Assembly: GCA_903921135.1 (NCBI GenBank)
Contig: CAIXOY010000173.1
Span: forward strand, 1-9,767
DNA from: an uncultured Gammaproteobacteria bacterium
Lineage (GTDB): Bacteria; Pseudomonadota; Gammaproteobacteria; Pseudomonadales; UBA5518
Length of the DNA: 9,767 bases
Reading direction: 5' to 3'
The notes under the pieces were generated by a model. The model made no database searches. It had not been told where the DNA came from and saw only the letters and a program-made list of their open reading frames with translations. A program made the position numbers and the translations under genes. This document shows, one piece after another, positions 6,589 through 9,767 of the stretch (position 1 is the first letter of the stretch; every line of letters starts with the position of its first letter).

Positions 6589-7414
6589 GCTGACCGCTCT
6601 CGGTGCCTGAGCGCGATTTGGCTTCGCGCCACAGCGTATCCAGCGCTTCCGGCCCCTGGCCCGCGAGGACGGAACCGTTCTCTGCCGCGATCGCTTCCAT
6701 GCTCCGGAACCGCAACTCGAACTTCGCGCTGGCGGCCCGCAGCGCACCTTCTGCGTCTACGCCAAGATGCCGCGCGAGGTTCACACAGGTGAAGAGAATG
6801 TCTCCGAGCTCGTCCGCGCGGGCCCGCGCATCGCCTGCGTGGATGGCTTCCATCAGCTCGGCAGTCTCCTCCGAGAGCTTGTCCATCACGCCTTCCCAGC
6901 CCGTCCAGTCGAAGCCCTCACGGGCCGCGCGGCGCTGGAGTTTTTCAGCGCGCGCGAGCGCCGGCATCGCGATCGGCACGTCATCCATCGCGCTTTTCTG
7001 GGCACGGGCGTGGCGGTCTTCCTGCTTGATGCCTTCCCATCGCTCCTTCACGCCGGCGGTGTCGGGCAATGTCCCGGGGAGGCGCACGCTGGCGAGCGTG
7101 CCATCCGGAAACACGTGGGGGTGTCGACGCAGGAGCTTGCGCACGATGGCGTCCGTCACGTCGTCGAAACCGAACAGCCCGCGGTCGGATGCGACCTGCG
7201 CATAGAACACCGCCTGGAAGAGGTGGTCGCCCAGTTCCTCACGCACCTCGTTGATCGCATCGCGCTCCACGGCATCGGCGAGTTCGTAGGTTTCCTCGAT
7301 CGTGTGGCGGACCAGGCTTTTCCAGTCCTGCGCCAGATCCCAGGGGCAGCCCGTCTCCGGGTCGCGCAGGCGGCGCATGAGTTCACGCAGATCGGCGATG
7401 TCGTAGCGCGGCAT
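6581..7414 (-). CDS. mazG: Nucleoside triphosphate pyrophosphohydrolase MazG
   Basis: A 277-residue protein with two tandem MazG domains, which hydrolyses (d)NTPs to NMP and PPi in the cytoplasm; E. coli MazG has been linked to lowering (p)ppGpp. Domain 1 carries LRDPETGCPWD (about 16-26) and the metal-binding EExxE...ExxD pattern (Glu40, Glu41, Glu44, Glu60, Asp63). Domain 2 carries SEETAELMEA (Glu182, Glu183, Glu186) with DELGD (Glu202, Asp205). Both sites look intact. The segment after HPHVFPDG has a roughly ten-residue insertion relative to E. coli. I prefer ATG at 7414, since it has GGAG 6 bp upstream and gives the E. coli-like N-terminus. An in-frame ATG at 7435 overlaps the relA stop (ATGA, 7432-7435) and would add seven residues. 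It directly follows relA, as in enterobacterial and pseudomonad relA neighbourhoods. Confidence 0.95.
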   Translation of the reverse strand: MPRYDIADLRELMRRLRDPETGCPWDLAQDWKSLVRHTIEETYELADAVERDAINEVREELGDHLFQAVFYAQVASDRGLFGFDDVTDAIVRKLLRRHPHVFPDGTLASVRLPGTLPDTAGVKERWEGIKQEDRHARAQKSAMDDVPIAMPALARAEKLQRRAAREGFDWTGWEGVMDKLSEETAELMEAIHAGDARARADELGDILFTCVNLARHLGVDAEGALRAASAKFELRFRSMEAIAAENGSVLAGQGPEALDTLWREAKSRSGTESGQLV

Positions 7415-7420
7415 GGCAGG

Positions 7421-7424
7421 CTCC
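7421..7424 (-). promoter_or_regulatory. Ribosome-binding site deciding the mazG start
   Basis: The minus strand reads GGAG (within CCGGAG), 6 bp before the ATG at 7414. The alternative ATG at 7435 has no comparable purine run upstream. Confidence 0.6.
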
Positions 7425-7431
7425 GGAAATG

Positions 7432-9651
7432 TCATTCAAGGTGGCGGGAGGCGCTTATGACGCCGTCGATCTGCTGGATACGCCCCAGCACGCGACCGAG
7501 CGCGACCAGCGAGCCGATCTCGATGACGAGTCGTACCGTGGCAGTGCGGCGGTGCCGGTCGACCGAAGTGCCAAGATCCAGCACGTTGATGCGTTCGTTG
7601 CCCAGCAGATTCACGAGATCGCGCAGCAGGCCGGGGCGATCGTGCGCCACCACCTTCACGGCCACGGCATGCTGGCGCGGCTGCTCGCCCTGCCAGGCGA
7701 CCTCGAGAATGCGCGCGGGTGAAGCCAGCGCGAGCGCGCGGAGCTTGCTGCAGTCCGCGCGATGTACGCTCACGCCGCGACCGCCCGTGACATAGCCCGT
7801 GATCGCATCGCCCGGCAGCGGGCGGCAGCAGCCCGCGAACTGGGTCATCAGATTGTCGACGCCGGCAACGGTGACAGCGGCACGCGAGCCGCTGCGCTGC
7901 GGGCGTGGCGCCTCCACGGGAAGGGCCTGGGGATCGGGCTGCGGCGGCGCAAGGGCGCTGATGAGTTGCGCGGGCGTGATGTCGCCGCAGCCCAGCGCCT
8001 CCAGCATCTCGTCGGGGGATGGCTGCCCGAGTGCGCGCGAGAGAGTGGACAGCGGCGGCAAGCTGATCGAGAGACGCCGCGCCTCGCGCTCGAGCACAGT
8101 GCGGCCGGCAGCAAGGTGCTGCTCGCGGTCCTGCTCGCGGAAGAAGTGCCGGATCTTGGCGCGGGCCCGCGCGGTGTGCACGAACTCGTTGCCCGGACGC
8201 AGCCATTCGCGGTTCGGCGCCGCGACCTTGCCGCGGAGGATCTCGACGCGCTCACCCGTGGCCAGCGCGTGTTCCAGACTCACGATGCGGCCATCGACCC
8301 GCGCGCCACGGCAGCGATGGCCGAGTTCCGTATGCACCTGGTAGGCGAAGTCCACGGGCGTGGCGCCACGGGGCAGGTCCACCACGTGGCCATCGGGCGT
8401 GAGCACGTAGACCCGCTCCTCGCCCGCCTCGCGTCTCAGGTGTTCGGGAACCAGATCACCGGCATCGAGTTCCTCGCCCCAGCCGAGCACCTGCCGCAGC
8501 CAGCCGATTTTCTCCTCGTAGCCGCCACCGGCTTCCCGCGCATCCACACCCTTGTAATGCCAATGCGCGCAGATGCCGAACTCCGCCTCGCGGTGCATGT
8601 CACCGGTGCGGATCTGCACTTCCAGCACCTTGCCGCCCTCCCCCATCACGGCCGTGTGCAGGGAGCGGTAGCCGTTCGGCTTCGGGTTGGCGATGTAGTC
8701 GTCGAATTCGCCGGGGATGTTGCGCCAGAGCGCGTGCACCGTGCCGAGCGCCGAGTAGCATGCGGTGGCGCCCGTCACCATCACGCGCAACGCGCGTACG
8801 TCGTAGACCTCCGAGATCTCGAGGCCCTTGCGCTGCATCTTGCGCCATATGCTGTAGAGGTGCTTCGCACGGCCCGAGACCTCGGCCTCGATGCCGGCGG
8901 CGGCCAGCGCGGCCGCAAGCCTGTCGGTGGCACGGGCGATGAAGTCCTCGCGATCCGCACGCCGCTCATCGAGCAGGGCCGCGATGCGGCGGTACTCGTC
9001 AGGGTGCAAGTGACGGAAGGCGAGGTCCTCGATCTCCCACTTGATCTGCCCCACGCCCAGGCGATGGGCGAGCGGTGCGTAGATGTCCATCACTTCGCGG
9101 GCCAGCGCCACCGCAGCAGCACCCGTGTCGCGCGGCGAGAGGGCGCGCAGTGCCTGCACGCGTTCGGCAAGTTTCACCAGCGCGACACGCGGATCGTCGA
9201 TCAGTGCAACCAGCATGCGGCGCAGCCGTTCGCCCTGGCGCTCGCGGCTCGCCAGACTGCCGCGCCCGGCACCCTCGTCGGTACCGACACGCAGTGCGTC
9301 CATCCGCTGCACACCGGACAGCAAGCGCGCACAGGCATCGCCAGCAAGATCCCGGAGCGCCTCGGCGTCCATCAGCCCGTCCTGCAGCGGAACGCTGAGC
9401 AGGCCTGCGAGCAGCGCCTCGTCGTCCAGCCCGAGCAACGCGAGGATGTCGAGAATGTCGATGGCGGCGCGCAAACGCGGCGAGATCGCGCCTTCGGCCT
9501 GCGGCGGGTAGCAGGCGATCACCGCGTCCAGCGCTGCCGCGATGCGTGCACGGTCGTGGCCTTCGCCGAGGGAGCCGATGTGCCCGAGCAGGTGCAGACC
9601 ATCTGCCGGAGCGGCATCTCCCAGCGAATGTGCCCCGCGGATCCGCACCAT
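7432..9651 (-). CDS. relA: RelA, ppGpp synthetase I (monofunctional (p)ppGpp synthetase)
   Basis: A 739-residue long RSH protein (E. coli RelA has 744), which makes (p)ppGpp from ATP and GTP/GDP on stalled ribosomes. Domains in order: degenerate hydrolase domain (about 60-200), synthetase (about 255-365), TGS (about 412-475), helical domain, zinc-finger/CC domain (about 598-634) and ACT/RRM (about 660-739). The hydrolase HD pair is replaced by Val-Pro (SVPLQDG, about 86-92), and the KLADRLHN motif reads KLAERVQA, so hydrolysis should be dead. The synthetase has YSIWRKM (266-272), the RelA-type acidic EFDD (315-318), NPKPNGYRSLHT (322-333) and Glu344 in LEVQIRT. Cys608, Cys609, His630 and Cys634 keep the E. 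coli zinc-finger spacing. The ATG at 9651 gives MVRIRGAH, matching E. coli MVAVRSAH; no strong Shine-Dalgarno is seen. It lies 14 bp after cysM and runs into mazG. Confidence 0.97.
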   Translation of the reverse strand: MVRIRGAHSLGDAAPADGLHLLGHIGSLGEGHDRARIAAALDAVIACYPPQAEGAISPRLRAAIDILDILALLGLDDEALLAGLLSVPLQDGLMDAEALRDLAGDACARLLSGVQRMDALRVGTDEGAGRGSLASRERQGERLRRMLVALIDDPRVALVKLAERVQALRALSPRDTGAAAVALAREVMDIYAPLAHRLGVGQIKWEIEDLAFRHLHPDEYRRIAALLDERRADREDFIARATDRLAAALAAAGIEAEVSGRAKHLYSIWRKMQRKGLEISEVYDVRALRVMVTGATACYSALGTVHALWRNIPGEFDDYIANPKPNGYRSLHTAVMGEGGKVLEVQIRTGDMHREAEFGICAHWHYKGVDAREAGGGYEEKIGWLRQVLGWGEELDAGDLVPEHLRREAGEERVYVLTPDGHVVDLPRGATPVDFAYQVHTELGHRCRGARVDGRIVSLEHALATGERVEILRGKVAAPNREWLRPGNEFVHTARARAKIRHFFREQDREQHLAAGRTVLEREARRLSISLPPLSTLSRALGQPSPDEMLEALGCGDITPAQLISALAPPQPDPQALPVEAPRPQRSGSRAAVTVAGVDNLMTQFAGCCRPLPGDAITGYVTGGRGVSVHRADCSKLRALALASPARILEVAWQGEQPRQHAVAVKVVAHDRPGLLRDLVNLLGNERINVLDLGTSVDRHRRTATVRLVIEIGSLVALGRVLGRIQQIDGVISASRHLE

Positions 9652-9665
9652 GGCATGCGCGCGGC

Positions 9666-9767
9666 TCAGGCCGCGCCGAAGACGCCGGTGGAGAGGTAGC
9701 GGTCACCGCGATCGCAGATCACGGCGACGATCAGCGCGTTCTCGGTGGTGGCGGCCACCCGCAGTGC
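9666..9767 (-). CDS. cysM: Cysteine synthase B, C-terminal end (cut by window edge)
   Basis: The last 33 codons and stop of a gene running in from beyond the window edge. The peptide contains AVICDRGDRYLSTGVF, the characteristic C-terminus of CysM-type O-acetylserine sulfhydrylases (pyridoxal phosphate-dependent cysteine synthase, thiosulfate-using isoform). E. coli CysM ends with the same DRGDRYLSTGVF core. The TGA lies at 9666-9668, 14 bp before the relA ATG, so the two are very probably co-transcribed. No catalytic residues are in view because the PLP-lysine domain is off the window. The closely related CysK differs in this segment, so the CysM assignment is fairly firm. Confidence 0.85.
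   Translation of the reverse strand, partial: ALRVAATTENALIVAVICDRGDRYLSTGVFGAA

Noticed and set aside
7432..9651. Reading this gene as a bifunctional SpoT/Rel
   Set aside because: The HD pair is missing, the hydrolase-site asparagine motif is degenerate, and the synthetase loop is EFDD, which is the RelA type.
7762..9699. A 645-codon plus-strand open frame antisense to relA
   Set aside because: The translation is rich in His, Arg, Ala and Gln with no domain sense. It is the mirror of a high-GC coding strand, where stop codons are rare on the opposite strand; relA on the minus strand is unmistakable.
1..9767. Mobile elements, CRISPR arrays, prophage, toxin-antitoxin or defence genes, tRNAs and riboswitches
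   Set aside because: Looked for on both strands by eye: no terminal inverted repeats, transposase motifs, spaced direct repeats, or tRNA-like cloverleaf ends. Although relA-mazG sits beside mazEF in E. coli, no mazEF genes fit in the gaps here.

Overview
This is a GC-rich, tightly packed stretch of housekeeping chromosome. Protein similarity (RelA, Adk, HemH and MazG that align almost end to end with enterobacterial and pseudomonad homologues) and gene order point to a high-GC gammaproteobacterium, probably on the pseudomonad side of the class. That placement is an inference; the window contains no rRNA and no species-specific marker.

Layout. A lone plus-strand gene (8-799) encodes a crotonase-fold enoyl-CoA isomerase/hydratase of the PaaG type. 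It converges, 9 bp away, on a long run of genes that all lie on the minus strand. Read in transcription order (right to left) these are: the 3' end of cysM (cut by the window edge), relA, mazG, adk, hemH, a lysine/alanine-rich histone H1-like gene, tsaB, a small unrecognised gene, a beta-hydroxyacid dehydrogenase gene (3-hydroxyisobutyrate dehydrogenase family) and an M18 aminopeptidase gene (apeB). Most junctions are 0-110 bp. There are start/stop overlaps at dehydrogenase/apeB and, depending on start choice, at relA/mazG.

How the genes relate. cysM-relA-mazG joins sulfur amino acid synthesis, the stringent-response synthetase and a nucleotide pyrophosphohydrolase. adk-hemH is the enterobacterial pairing of adenylate kinase with ferrochelatase. 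tsaB makes part of the t6A tRNA-modification machinery. The two downstream catabolic genes are probably co-translated. The H1-like gene between hemH and tsaB looks like its own small transcription unit, with a possible extended -10 promoter upstream, a strong Shine-Dalgarno and a convincing rho-independent terminator downstream. It therefore breaks the run into at least two transcriptional blocks.

I saw no mobile element, CRISPR array, tRNA/rRNA gene, phage gene or defence system. No gene-free stretch exceeds about 110 bp. The two least explained items are the H1-like protein and the 115-residue protein beside tsaB; the rest is conserved core metabolism in a somewhat composite gene order.
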